DNA of 64,000 nucleotides from Flavobacterium paronense (lineage in GTDB: Bacteria > Bacteroidota > Bacteroidia > Flavobacteriales > Flavobacteriaceae). The stretch is from the NCBI RefSeq assembly GCF_030409795.1, contig NZ_JAUFQN010000019.1:1550001-1614000 (forward strand). The letters are read 5' to 3'. Numbering within the stretch: position 1 is the first letter of the stretch; every line of letters starts with the position of its first letter. The position numbers were made by a program, and so were the translations under genes. Shown here one piece after another: positions 45,073-52,962 of the stretch. The notes below the pieces were generated by a model that was given only the letters and a program-made list of their open reading frames with translations, had not been told where the DNA came from and made no database searches.

Positions 45073-46068
45073 TTAAGCACAAAATTTACTTATTTCTACA
45101 TAAGGCGTTCCTCTGTTAACTGTTGCAAATACTCGTGATACGATTTTGTTTCTGATGATGTTTAACACTACCATTTTTGGTTTACCTTCTTCAACTCTTT
45201 TCTGGTAATACAATTTGAGTTCTTTATCATGCTGAATGGCGCTGATAGCTGACATTGACAGCAAACTCTTCATTTTTTTATCGCTTATCCCATGAATCTT
45301 ATGTCGACCGTGAATACTGGTTCCGGATTGGTAAGGATAAGGCACCAAGCCACAATACGCTGAGAACTGTCGTGAGCTTTCAAAGCGGGTGTAATTGTGG
45401 GTATGCAGCAACATTTGAACTGCCAGTACCATTCCGACTCCTTTGACTGTTTTGGAGAGTTTATAGTTGTTAATCATGGTTTCATCATTTTTTATCAGCT
45501 CATTCATTGCTTTTTCAATAGCTGTTATCTGGTTGTTTAATTGAACCATGTTTTCTTTTAAGATAACTATTGAAACATCATTTACTTCATCACTAACCAA
45601 ATCCTGCATGCCTTTGTAAAGGTTCTTGCTTGCGGTGAGTTGTTTGACTAATTGTTCGCGCAAACTCATCATTCTCTGCAGTTCGATTAGCTTCTTCGCC
45701 GGTGGTGTTGAAGGAACTAATTCATCTCTTCTAAGCCAGGCATAGTTGGCTATTTCCCAAGCATCTGCCTTGTCGCTCTTGCCGCGTCTTAGTCCCATAG
45801 AACGTTTGATTTCTATAGCATTCACACAGCAATAAGCATACTTGTTTTCGTAAAGAAAATAACTCAACAACAAACAATACCAACCCGTGTGTTCAAAGCA
45901 AAATAAAGTCTCGTCTAGATTCACTTTTTGTTTTTTACACCAGCTAATAAGTTGTTTAAAACCTTTACTGTCATTACTAAATTGCTGATGCACTTTGGTG
46001 GTTTTAAGGTAAACATCTAAAGTTAATTTTGATACATCAATGCCAATGGTTTCTTTTACTTTTTTCAT
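45073..46068 (-). CDS. IS110-family transposase (DEDD recombinase), copy B
   Basis: 331 aa from the ATG at 46068, identical in protein sequence to copy A including the DEDD residues and the QSGTS serine region. Intact, so probably still active. The start is chosen as for copy A, to leave the upstream RNA segment free. Confidence 0.95.
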   Translation of the reverse strand: MKKVKETIGIDVSKLTLDVYLKTTKVHQQFSNDSKGFKQLISWCKKQKVNLDETLFCFEHTGWYCLLLSYFLYENKYAYCCVNAIEIKRSMGLRRGKSDKADAWEIANYAWLRRDELVPSTPPAKKLIELQRMMSLREQLVKQLTASKNLYKGMQDLVSDEVNDVSIVILKENMVQLNNQITAIEKAMNELIKNDETMINNYKLSKTVKGVGMVLAVQMLLHTHNYTRFESSRQFSAYCGLVPYPYQSGTSIHGRHKIHGISDKKMKSLLSMSAISAIQHDKELKLYYQKRVEEGKPKMVVLNIIRNKIVSRVFATVNRGTPYVEISKFCA

Positions 46069-46276
46069 ACATTTGTTTTTAAGATTATTAAAATAACTTG
46101 CTGTGCTATCGCCTTTAAAGGGCCTCAAAACCCATCATTCCAACTAGTACTAGCAAGAGCCTAAAGGGGAAACGGGACTGATGCCGCTAACAGGTCACGA
46201 CCCTACGAAACGTTTTAGTTCACCCGTTTCCTTTTAGGTTAAATTAATCAATATTTTATTAATGCAAACTAAAGGC
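46069..46276 (-). ncRNA. Predicted bridge RNA of IS110 copy B
   Basis: Same sequence as the copy A segment, with the target-loop hairpin at 46160-46238. TGCCGC and GAAACGTT lie in the loop and CATTCCAA in the donor part. Since both copies have the same guides, their identical insertion point is explained. Confidence 0.65.
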
Positions 46277-46296
46277 GGAACGTTATGTGTAACCTT

Positions 46297-47010
46297 ATGA
46301 GACCGATACTAACTATAGTACTTTTTCTAAAACTTGGACTTGTTCTTGGACAACCAGTTAATTATTTTGTCCCCCCTGAAATACTAAAAGTAGGGAAGAC
46401 AATGTCTAGCTTTGTCCCAAATGGCTGGACAATTGTTGACTCAACTAAAGGTGATTTGAATGGTGACCATAACTTGGATATTGCATTCGTTATTGAAAGC
46501 AAAGACAGCCTTATAACCTATTCTTTTAGTGAGTTTGAAGGTGAACAGAGAGTTAATAGAATGTATACAGAAAAGTACCCGAGAAGCATTTTAATTATTG
46601 CCTTTAGTAACTCCACAAAAGATAGTTTGAATTTGATTGAGCAAAGTAATTCAATGATACATGCGAGAATAGGACTAAATACAAAAATTGAAATAGAAAA
46701 TAATCTCTTAAAAATTGAATACAATTCGTCTAGTTCAGCTTATAATCATTCAAGCAATTCAAACTACTATTTCAGTTATCAAAATAAACAGTTTTTATTA
46801 AACAAGTTTGACAGTTTTAGGCAGGATTATGAATGGACAGAGAATTGTATTATTGACTTTATCAGTAAGATATTTGTATTAACAAAGGGAAAGGTAAATG
46901 CAGGGAAACCTGCCACTGTATGGAAAAACATTGACGATATTGAGCCAAAAACAATGACAGAGTTTAAAGAGCCAGGTTATTGGTACATAGCAGAAGGTAT
47001 TATGATATGA
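46297..47010 (+). CDS. Cassette-borne secreted protein of unknown function
   Basis: 237 aa from the ATG at 46297, which starts a signal peptide (MRPILTIVLFLKLGLVLGQP). An earlier in-frame ATG at 46285 is part of the recombination core GTTATG and would add four residues. GDLNGDHNLDIAFVIES resembles the D-x-N-x-D calcium-binding loop of FG-GAP/VCBS repeats, and the protein ends in a Lys/Pro-rich segment. No family recognised. Only 15 bases separate the boundary from the start, so its promoter must lie upstream, in the beta cassette or the IS element. Confidence 0.7.
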   Translation: MRPILTIVLFLKLGLVLGQPVNYFVPPEILKVGKTMSSFVPNGWTIVDSTKGDLNGDHNLDIAFVIESKDSLITYSFSEFEGEQRVNRMYTEKYPRSILIIAFSNSTKDSLNLIEQSNSMIHARIGLNTKIEIENNLLKIEYNSSSSAYNHSSNSNYYFSYQNKQFLLNKFDSFRQDYEWTENCIIDFISKIFVLTKGKVNAGKPATVWKNIDDIEPKTMTEFKEPGYWYIAEGIMI

Positions 47011-47020
47011 AAAGAAAGGC

Positions 47021-47150
47021 TACACATAACAGCGGTTTTGCGCCATAGCTGGCTTGTCTTTCTTGGAAAATACGCTGAACATCAAAATTTCTTATTACAT
47101 TTATCCTTAACTTGCCGCAACAGACGCAAAGCCGCGGAACGTTATAGGTG
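47021..47150 (+). repeat. attC-like site 10
   Basis: TACACATAAC complements the cassette start GTTATGTGTA at 46282. Very similar to site 3 along its loop (shared AACATCAAAATTTCTTATTA), which suggests a common origin. Right core GTTATAGGTG. Confidence 0.8.
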
Positions 47151-47176
47151 ATTTTTCCAAAATTTCTAAGAAACTA

Positions 47177-47207
47177 TTTGCTTGATTACCAAAATTTGGT
47201 AACTTTA
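47177..47207 (+). promoter_or_regulatory. Promoter and operator of the first parDE cassette
   Basis: TTTG (47177-47180), 19 bases, then TAACTTTA (47200-47207) fits the Bacteroidota promoter with one mismatch. The palindrome TTACCAAAATTTGGTAA (47186-47202) fills the spacer and is the likely binding site of the ParD antitoxin for self-repression. Confidence 0.75.
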
Positions 47208-47224
47208 CCAAAAATGAAGAAATC

Positions 47225-47467
47225 ATGGGAAGAAACACATCAATATCATTGGGCAATCATTTCGAGAGTTTTATAGAAACAACTGTTTCGAAAGGACGTT
47301 TCAGTAACGCAAGCGAAGTTGTACGTGCTGGGCTAAGACTTTTGGAAGAAGAAGAAAGCCGTATAATTGTTTTAAGAAATGCAATACGTGAAGGAATCGA
47401 AAGTGGACGAGCAGTTGACTTTGATCCTAAAAAGCATTTGGAAACTCTTAAGGCTAGAAAAAAGTAA
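47225..47467 (+). CDS. parD: ParD-family antitoxin (cassette 11)
   Basis: 80 aa. The N-terminal ribbon-helix-helix region (NTSISLGNHFESFIETTVS, GRFSNASEVVRAGLRLLEEEE) is typical of type II ParD/CC2985 antitoxins; the charged C terminus would wrap around the toxin. It neutralises the toxin encoded next and represses their shared promoter. Its stop overlaps the toxin start (TAATG), giving translational coupling. Toxin-antitoxin pairs are common in chromosomal integron arrays, where they stabilise the cassettes. Confidence 0.92.
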   Translation: MGRNTSISLGNHFESFIETTVSKGRFSNASEVVRAGLRLLEEEESRIIVLRNAIREGIESGRAVDFDPKKHLETLKARKK

Positions 47468-47760
47468 TGGCAAAGTTTTATTTAAGCAACAAAGCTGTTG
47501 AAGATTTAAATGACATTTGGGATTATACAGTAAAGACTTGGTCTGAAAATCAAGCCGTTATTTATTATTCATTACTTATGGATTCGTGTCAGGAGTTGGC
47601 AAATAAACCAAACCAAGGTAAATTTTATGATGTCGTGGAAAAAAATGTGTTAGGATTTAAAACCGGTGAGCATATTATTTTCTATCAAATTGTTTCTTTG
47701 AAAGAAATTGAAGTTGTTAGAATTCTACATGGAATGATGGCTATTAAAAACCACCTATAA
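47467..47760 (+). CDS. parE: ParE-family toxin (cassette 11)
   Basis: 97 aa RelE/ParE-fold toxin: YLSNKAVEDLNDIWDYTVKTWS at the start, ANKPNQGKFYD, GFKTGEHIIFYQIV and VVRILHGMM at the end. ParE toxins usually poison DNA gyrase; relatives cut mRNA, so the target is not certain. The TAA stop (47758-47760) lies inside the left core CACCTATAAC of the attC-like site, so gene and recombination site share bases. Confidence 0.92.
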   Translation: MAKFYLSNKAVEDLNDIWDYTVKTWSENQAVIYYSLLMDSCQELANKPNQGKFYDVVEKNVLGFKTGEHIIFYQIVSLKEIEVVRILHGMMAIKNHL

Positions 47761-47883
47761 CAGCGGTTTTGCGCAAGCGGCAAATTCTACAAGCTTCACT
47801 CCTATCTTTCTAAAATATTTTATCTTTGATAGAAACAAAAACGTTCTAAAAGTCGCCTGACGCAAAGGCGGAACGTTAGTGGC
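47752..47883 (+). repeat. attC-like site 11
   Basis: CACCTATAAC complements the cassette start GTTATAGGTG at 47141. Outer stem GCGGTTTTGCG; the right arm is shortened (GCAAAGGCGGAAC rather than GCAAAGCCGCGGAAC). Right core GTTAGTGGC. A TATCTTTG in the loop matches the -7 consensus. Confidence 0.75.
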
Positions 47884-47905
47884 AACCAAAAAATTTACCG
47901 GAAAA

Positions 47906-47937
47906 TTTGCATTCAATACCAACAATTGGTATATTTG
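47906..47937 (+). promoter_or_regulatory. Promoter and operator of the second parDE cassette
   Basis: TTTG (47906-47909), 20 bases, then TATATTTG (47930-47937), a perfect -7 element. The palindrome ATACCAACAATTGGTAT (47916-47932) lies in the spacer and shares TACCAA-N3-TTGGTA with the first parDE promoter. Confidence 0.8.
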
Positions 47938-47953
47938 AACAAATTTAGAAATT

Positions 47954-48199
47954 ATGGCAAAAAACACATCTATTTTACTTGGCGATTATTTTGATAGCTT
48001 TATAAATAGTCAAGTAAAAACCGGAAAATTTTCTTCTGCTAGCGAAGTTGTTCGAGCAGCGTTAAGAATGTTTGAAAACGAAGAAAAGAAGAAAAAAGAA
48101 CTAATTAAAGAATTAATTAAAGGGGAAAAATCAGGTTTTGTTAAAGATTTTGATCGCAATTCATTTTTAAATAATCTTCATGAAAAATATTCTAAATAA
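47954..48199 (+). CDS. parD: ParD-family antitoxin (cassette 12)
   Basis: 81 aa ribbon-helix-helix antitoxin (NTSILLGDYFDSFINSQV, GKFSSASEVVRAALRMFENEE), a clear paralogue of the antitoxin in cassette 11 but diverged in the C-terminal toxin-binding part. That divergence fits a different partner toxin. The stop overlaps the next start by one base (TAATG). Confidence 0.92.
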   Translation: MAKNTSILLGDYFDSFINSQVKTGKFSSASEVVRAALRMFENEEKKKKELIKELIKGEKSGFVKDFDRNSFLNNLHEKYSK

Positions 48200-48486
48200 T
48201 GGAATATGTTTTAAGTAAAAGCGCTAATGAAGATTTAGAGAATATATGGTTATACACATTTGAAAATTGGTCAGTTGAGCAAGCAGACAGATATTTTAAT
48301 CTATTAATTGATGAAATTGAATATTTATGTTTGAAACCATTTTCAGGTTTTGATTTTGGAAAAATCAGAAAAGGATATTTTCGCTCAAAAGTAAAATCAC
48401 ATTTTATCTTTTACAAAATTAAAAGTGATGAAATTGAAATTATTAGAGTCTTGCATGAGATGATGGACATAGAAAACCAACTCTAA
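48199..48486 (+). CDS. parE: ParE-family toxin (cassette 12)
   Basis: 95 aa RelE/ParE-fold toxin: YVLSKSANEDLENIWLYTFENWS, LKPFSGFDFGKIRKGYFRSKV, SHFIFYKIK and IIRVLHEMMD. Only moderately similar to the toxin of cassette 11, so the two pairs are probably independent modules. It is the last gene of the array and ends 14 bases before the left core of the final, truncated site. Confidence 0.92.
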   Translation: MEYVLSKSANEDLENIWLYTFENWSVEQADRYFNLLIDEIEYLCLKPFSGFDFGKIRKGYFRSKVKSHFIFYKIKSDEIEIIRVLHEMMDIENQL

Positions 48487-48500
48487 TAACAACATCGGCA

Positions 48501-48535
48501 GCCGCTAACAGCGGTTTGTAGCAACTGCAAAAATT
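48501..48535 (+). repeat. Truncated attC-like site 12 at the right end of the array
   Basis: GCCGCTAAC complements the cassette start GTTAGTGGC at 47875 with one wobble. AGCGGTTT follows, but no GCNGCGGAACGTT right half exists before the next gene. The array ends here by deletion, or this is its oldest, decayed end. Confidence 0.7.
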
Positions 48536-48579
48536 TGTAAGTAAGTTATTTTATTTATATTTACTTTAAAAACAACTAT

Positions 48580-50313
48580 ATGCAGTACTTACGTTTACTA
48601 TTATTGCTACTTACAATTGTGTTTTCTTTATCCAACATGCAAGCACAGAATGAGCGTTTGGTTGACAGTCTTACCCGTGAATTGAAAAAGGCCAAAGACC
48701 CTGAAGCTAAATTCAAACTGTATCAAAAATTGTCTCCTTTGGTAGAAACCATGGACAAATACAAGAGCAGCATATTGCTAAACGCTGAGCTAAGCAACAA
48801 TGCAGACCTCCAGTTGCGCACCTATCGCTTTATGAGTCAGTTATTAGGTCCAGACTCTGGTCAGTTGTACTTAGACAAAATGTTTGCCTTGGCCAAAGAG
48901 AAAAAAAATGAGGAATATCAGGGATGGTATTATTTATTCAGCGGTGGCCTACAATATTATTTAAAAGGTAATTCAACTAAAGCCTTAGAGCTAATAAGAG
49001 AAGCCAATACTATTGCAGTTGAAAACCAACTTGATTCACTTGCTTTCGAGGCAAGCAGGATGATAGGTTACTTACACAATACTAAAGGCGAAAGATTGTT
49101 GGAATACAAATCATACATGCATCAACTTTCTTTGGCAGAAAAAATAAAGGATGGCCGGATCGCTTTAGGCACCTACTGGCAAATGTTTTGGTTTTACAAC
49201 ACTTTGAAACAGTATCCAAAAGCAAAGGAATATGCCTTACATATATTGGAAACAGGAAAGAAGAAAAACTGGCCTGACTGGATTGAAGGTGGTTACCACC
49301 TATTGACACATTATTATACCAATGTGGGTGAGTTTGAGACTGCAAAATATTATTACAATGAAACCAATAAGCTTCGGAAAAAAAATCACAATCCTATAAC
49401 TGAGGATAATGACCTACTGGACATTTACAGTAATGCCAAAGACTATTTAAAAATGCTGCGCCTCTTACAAAAGGATGACATTAAAAAAAATTACTTCAAA
49501 AAGGATGATATCAGTAATGGCTATTACTATTACGGGCAACTGGCCACCTGTTATACAAAACTAGGTAAAAAGGATTCGGCAATTTATTCTTTACAAAAAA
49601 TGAAAGCAGCCATAGGGAAAGACCAAATCAACAAATGGATGTATTATGATTTTCTGGGAAATTATTATAAGCTTGTCAATAATGCCGATAGTGCTGCCGT
49701 TTACTATGGTAAAGCAGATTCTAATGAAGGATTTCAAAATAATATTGAGGCACGCATTGAACGTTATGCCAATCTTGACACGCTCTTTTCGAATAAGGGT
49801 GATTATCAGAAAGCCTATCATTATAAAACGCTTTGGATGCAATACAAAGACAGTGCAGCTGTATTGTCTAAAGATGGTGACTTAGTGGTATTGGAGATTG
49901 AAAATGAAAACCAACGGCAGGAAGCAGAAACAAGAGCAAGCCACAATATTCAATATATGGGTATAACAGCTGGGATAGCTTCTGTATTTATCTTATTGGT
50001 GTTGCTGGGAGTATTTAGTTCCAGTACTACTATCATCAGAGGTTTGAGCTTTTTTGCTTTTATCTTCTTTTTTGAATTTCTGATTCTACTGTTCGACACT
50101 GCAATACACGATTTGACGCATGGTGAACCCTGGAAAATACTTTCTATTAAAATTATTTTGATTGCCATACTCTTGCCTTTTCATCATTACGTAGAGCATA
50201 AAGTGGTAAATCATCTGCTACAGCGCAAGAAAATTAGATTTTTGAATTGGAAAAAAGAAAAACCGCAGCCAGGTAAAGCTGGTGAAAATAGCGCTGACGA
50301 TTTAGTTGATTAA
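48580..50313 (+). CDS. TPR-containing membrane protein with signal peptide
   Basis: 577 aa. Signal peptide (LLLLLTIVFSLSNMQAQ), then about ten helical repeats of TPR type (~25-430, such as GWYYLFSGGLQYYLKGNSTKALELI read in parts, and YYGQLATCYTKLGKKDSAIYSL). Three to four membrane segments follow at ~455-550 (GITAGIASVFILLVLLGVF, LSFFAFIFFFEFLILLF, IILIAILLPFHHYVEHKVV) and a short charged tail. The layout resembles flavobacterial TPR sensors without a recognisable kinase or DNA-binding domain. A TATATTTA sequence ~20 bases before the ATG may be its -7 element. Confidence 0.75.
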   Translation: MQYLRLLLLLLTIVFSLSNMQAQNERLVDSLTRELKKAKDPEAKFKLYQKLSPLVETMDKYKSSILLNAELSNNADLQLRTYRFMSQLLGPDSGQLYLDKMFALAKEKKNEEYQGWYYLFSGGLQYYLKGNSTKALELIREANTIAVENQLDSLAFEASRMIGYLHNTKGERLLEYKSYMHQLSLAEKIKDGRIALGTYWQMFWFYNTLKQYPKAKEYALHILETGKKKNWPDWIEGGYHLLTHYYTNVGEFETAKYYYNETNKLRKKNHNPITEDNDLLDIYSNAKDYLKMLRLLQKDDIKKNYFKKDDISNGYYYYGQLATCYTKLGKKDSAIYSLQKMKAAIGKDQINKWMYYDFLGNYYKLVNNADSAAVYYGKADSNEGFQNNIEARIERYANLDTLFSNKGDYQKAYHYKTLWMQYKDSAAVLSKDGDLVVLEIENENQRQEAETRASHNIQYMGITAGIASVFILLVLLGVFSSSTTIIRGLSFFAFIFFFEFLILLFDTAIHDLTHGEPWKILSIKIILIAILLPFHHYVEHKVVNHLLQRKKIRFLNWKKEKPQPGKAGENSADDLVD

Positions 50314-50343
50314 TACAGAGACCTGCATGATAACACAAATAAA

Positions 50344-50718
50344 TTACTGCAACTCATCCAATCCCAACAATAACAACTGTGCTGTAGCTTCATTTGTGGC
50401 TAAAGGAACATTATGCACATCGCAAATCCGAATTAGCATACTGATATCCGGTTCGTGCGCATGACTTGAGTTGGGGTCTTTGAAGAACAAGACCATTTTA
50501 GTTTTTCCTTCGGCCACACGGGCCGCAATTTGAGCATCTCCACCTTGCGGACCCGATAGCATTTTCTTTACTTTAAATCCAACGGCTTCTGCCCTTCCTC
50601 CTGTTGTTCCTGTTGCTATGAGTTTGATATGCTCCTTGAAAAGAATTTCTTTGTTCTTGTTTAAAAACTGAACCATGTCAGCTTTTTTACCGTCGTGGGC
50701 AATGATGGCTATTTCCAT
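50344..50718 (-). CDS. mgsA: Methylglyoxal synthase
   Basis: 124 aa, slightly shorter than the E. coli enzyme (152). It converts dihydroxyacetone phosphate to methylglyoxal and phosphate, bypassing lower glycolysis when phosphate is short. IAHDGKKADM carries the phosphate-site His, TGTTGG the phosphate loop, SGPQGGDAQIAA the catalytic Asp, and FFKDPNSSHAHEPDISML the His-x-x-Asp end. It is close to gapA and pfkA on the same strand, which fits a role at the triose-phosphate branch. Confidence 0.95.
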   Translation of the reverse strand: MEIAIIAHDGKKADMVQFLNKNKEILFKEHIKLIATGTTGGRAEAVGFKVKKMLSGPQGGDAQIAARVAEGKTKMVLFFKDPNSSHAHEPDISMLIRICDVHNVPLATNEATAQLLLLGLDELQ

Positions 50719-50803
50719 ATGTAATTTCGAGTTTGCAATGCAATCTCATGTTTAAGTTATTTAACCGCAAAGTACGCAAAGTTATTTGCAAAGTAAAAAA
50801 GAA

Positions 50804-50828
50804 AAGGCCTGCTTTTTCAGCAGACCTT
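50804..50828 (-). terminator. Terminator after the GlcNAc kinase-like gene
   Basis: AAGGCCTGCT and AGCAGACCTT pair with one mismatch across a 5-base loop; read on the minus strand a U-rich run follows. It ends the kinase-like transcript before mgsA. Confidence 0.65.
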
Positions 50829-50865
50829 AATGAGATTCTTCCTTTGTCAGAATGACATTATAAAG

Positions 50866-51717
50866 TTATTTATTCATATTGTGGTACGCAATTAAACCAT
50901 CAATTGGTCTTCTTAGTACGTTACCTACTTTTATATCGTATTTATTTAATGTTTCCACTAATTCGTCTTTTAGATAAAATGCAATAGAGCCTACGAAATG
51001 AACCAAAACATCGTGACAATTTTCGTATTGCAGAATATAATTTTCGGCGAAATCTTTCATTTCAGCTTGAATTATTTTCTTGCAGAAAGGCGTGTCTTTA
51101 TGTTTAATTAAAAACTTGGCAAAGGTAGCTAAGTAAGCATTTGGGTTAGGTTCTTTATATAAATTATGCTTGATATAATCAGGGTCAACATTGTATTCTT
51201 CTTGAAATTCTTTGGCTAATTCTTTTGGCATTTTATTAAAGTAATACCCTCTTAACAAATGTCTTCCAAACCGATTTCCAGAGCAATCATCCATGGCTAT
51301 ATAACCTAGAGACTGTACTTTTTGGTGTAAAATTTTCCCATCAAAATAACTACAGTTTGAACCTGTTCCTAAAATACAAACAATAGCTTGTTCCTCTTTT
51401 GGAGTGGTAGCATACACTGCTGCATAGGTATCTTCATGAACTGAAACTTTAGCTTTGGCAAAATATTCTTGGAAAACTTCAGTCAAAAAATTCTTCATTC
51501 TGTCTGTCCCACAACCAGCTCCATAAAAATAAAGAGCTGAGGCTTTATCTTTATTATGTGAAATATCAAATTTATCCTCTAAACGGCTGATTATTTCTTC
51601 TTTATCTAAAACTTCCGGATTTAAACCCAGCGTTTGTGTAGTGAAAAGTACTTTTCCGTAATCATTAATGGCAATCCAATCGGCTTTGGTAGAGCCACTA
51701 TCAACTAATAATTTCAT
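50866..51717 (-). CDS. N-acetylglucosamine kinase-like ATPase (BadF/BadG family)
   Basis: 283 aa with the ASKHA fold: phosphate-1 loop LLVDSGSTKADWIAI, phosphate-2 loop CILGTGSNCSYFDG, and GYIAMDDCSGNRFGRHLLRGY near the sugar site. Proteins of this kind phosphorylate N-acetylglucosamine or related amino sugars, linking cell-wall or chitin salvage to glycolysis. It lies downstream of gapA but behind a strong terminator, so it may have its own promoter. The sugar is inferred. Confidence 0.82.
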   Translation of the reverse strand: MKLLVDSGSTKADWIAINDYGKVLFTTQTLGLNPEVLDKEEIISRLEDKFDISHNKDKASALYFYGAGCGTDRMKNFLTEVFQEYFAKAKVSVHEDTYAAVYATTPKEEQAIVCILGTGSNCSYFDGKILHQKVQSLGYIAMDDCSGNRFGRHLLRGYYFNKMPKELAKEFQEEYNVDPDYIKHNLYKEPNPNAYLATFAKFLIKHKDTPFCKKIIQAEMKDFAENYILQYENCHDVLVHFVGSIAFYLKDELVETLNKYDIKVGNVLRRPIDGLIAYHNMNK

Positions 51718-51817
51718 AATTAATTAGGAATTACGAATTAGGAATTAGCAATTTGAACTAAACTCAAATTATAAAACTTAATTCTTTATTGTATTTTTTT
51801 GGTTTTGGTTAGAGATA

Positions 51818-51855
51818 AAAAAATCCCATCATCGACAAAGATAATGGGATTTTTT
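51818..51855 (-). terminator. Intrinsic terminator of gapA
   Basis: AAAAAATCCCAT and ATGGGATTTTTT form a 12-bp stem just after the gapA stop. A-runs on one side and T-runs on the other make it functional in both directions. Confidence 0.85.
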
Positions 51856-51862
51856 GAAAATA

Positions 51863-52879
<1,017 letters not shown>

Positions 52880-52962
52880 TTATTGTTAATTTGGTTATTT
52901 GTTGATTTGGTTATTTGTTTGGTATCGAATTAACGAATAACCAAATAACCGAATCCCCTATT

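Larger units (their letters stand above)
45050..46276 (-). mobile_element. IS110-family insertion sequence, copy B (1227 bp)
   Basis: Same length and ends as copy A. I found one clear base difference, in the transposase near 45961, and it is silent. Same orientation relative to the attC-like site as copy A. Near-identity suggests recent transposition or gene conversion. Confidence 0.9.
44665..46281 (+). repeat. ORF-less cassette beta, copy 3, interrupted by a second IS110 element
   Basis: About 390 bp of beta sequence, diverged by several substitutions from copies 1 and 2, split by an IS110 element at the same base as copy 1. Because the flanking sequences differ slightly, this looks like a separate insertion or an exchange rather than one recent duplication of the whole block. 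Confidence 0.75.
44928..46291 (+). repeat. attC-like site 9, split by IS110 insertion
   Basis: Left core ACGCACAAC complements GTTGTGCGT at 44665. The element interrupts the right arm after GAGAAGCAGC; GGAACGTTATGTGTA resumes after it. Same insertion point as site 6. Confidence 0.8.
38421..48510 (+). mobile_element. Integron-like gene-cassette array without integrase (CALIN-like)
   Basis: Twelve units lie head to tail. Boundaries (first base of GTT) are at 38421, 38859, 39297, 40654, 41092, 41756, 43372, 43761, 44665, 46282, 47141 and 47875. Each unit ends with the reverse complement of its own first 9-10 bases followed by an imperfect hairpin, then the GTT of the next unit. All cassette ORFs are on the plus strand, two units are toxin-antitoxin modules, and six are ORF-less copies of two sequences. 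The rules match integron cassettes and attC sites. No tyrosine recombinase gene is present in the window. Confidence 0.85.

Noticed and set aside
38421..48510. Plain duplication of intergenic repeats (such as REP or MITE elements) as explanation of the array
   Set aside because: The unit ends differ between units yet match within each unit, and genes with complete ORFs lie between them; MITE copies would have the same ends everywhere.
37869..48579. Search for an integron integrase or other tyrosine recombinase gene in or beside the array
   Set aside because: None of the frames carries the R...HxxR...Y pattern; the only recombinases are the IS110 transposases.
50830..50860. GATTCTTCCTTTGTCAGAATG region considered as a regulatory site
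   Set aside because: It looks like a dispersed intergenic repeat common in this phylum and shows no link to either neighbouring gene.
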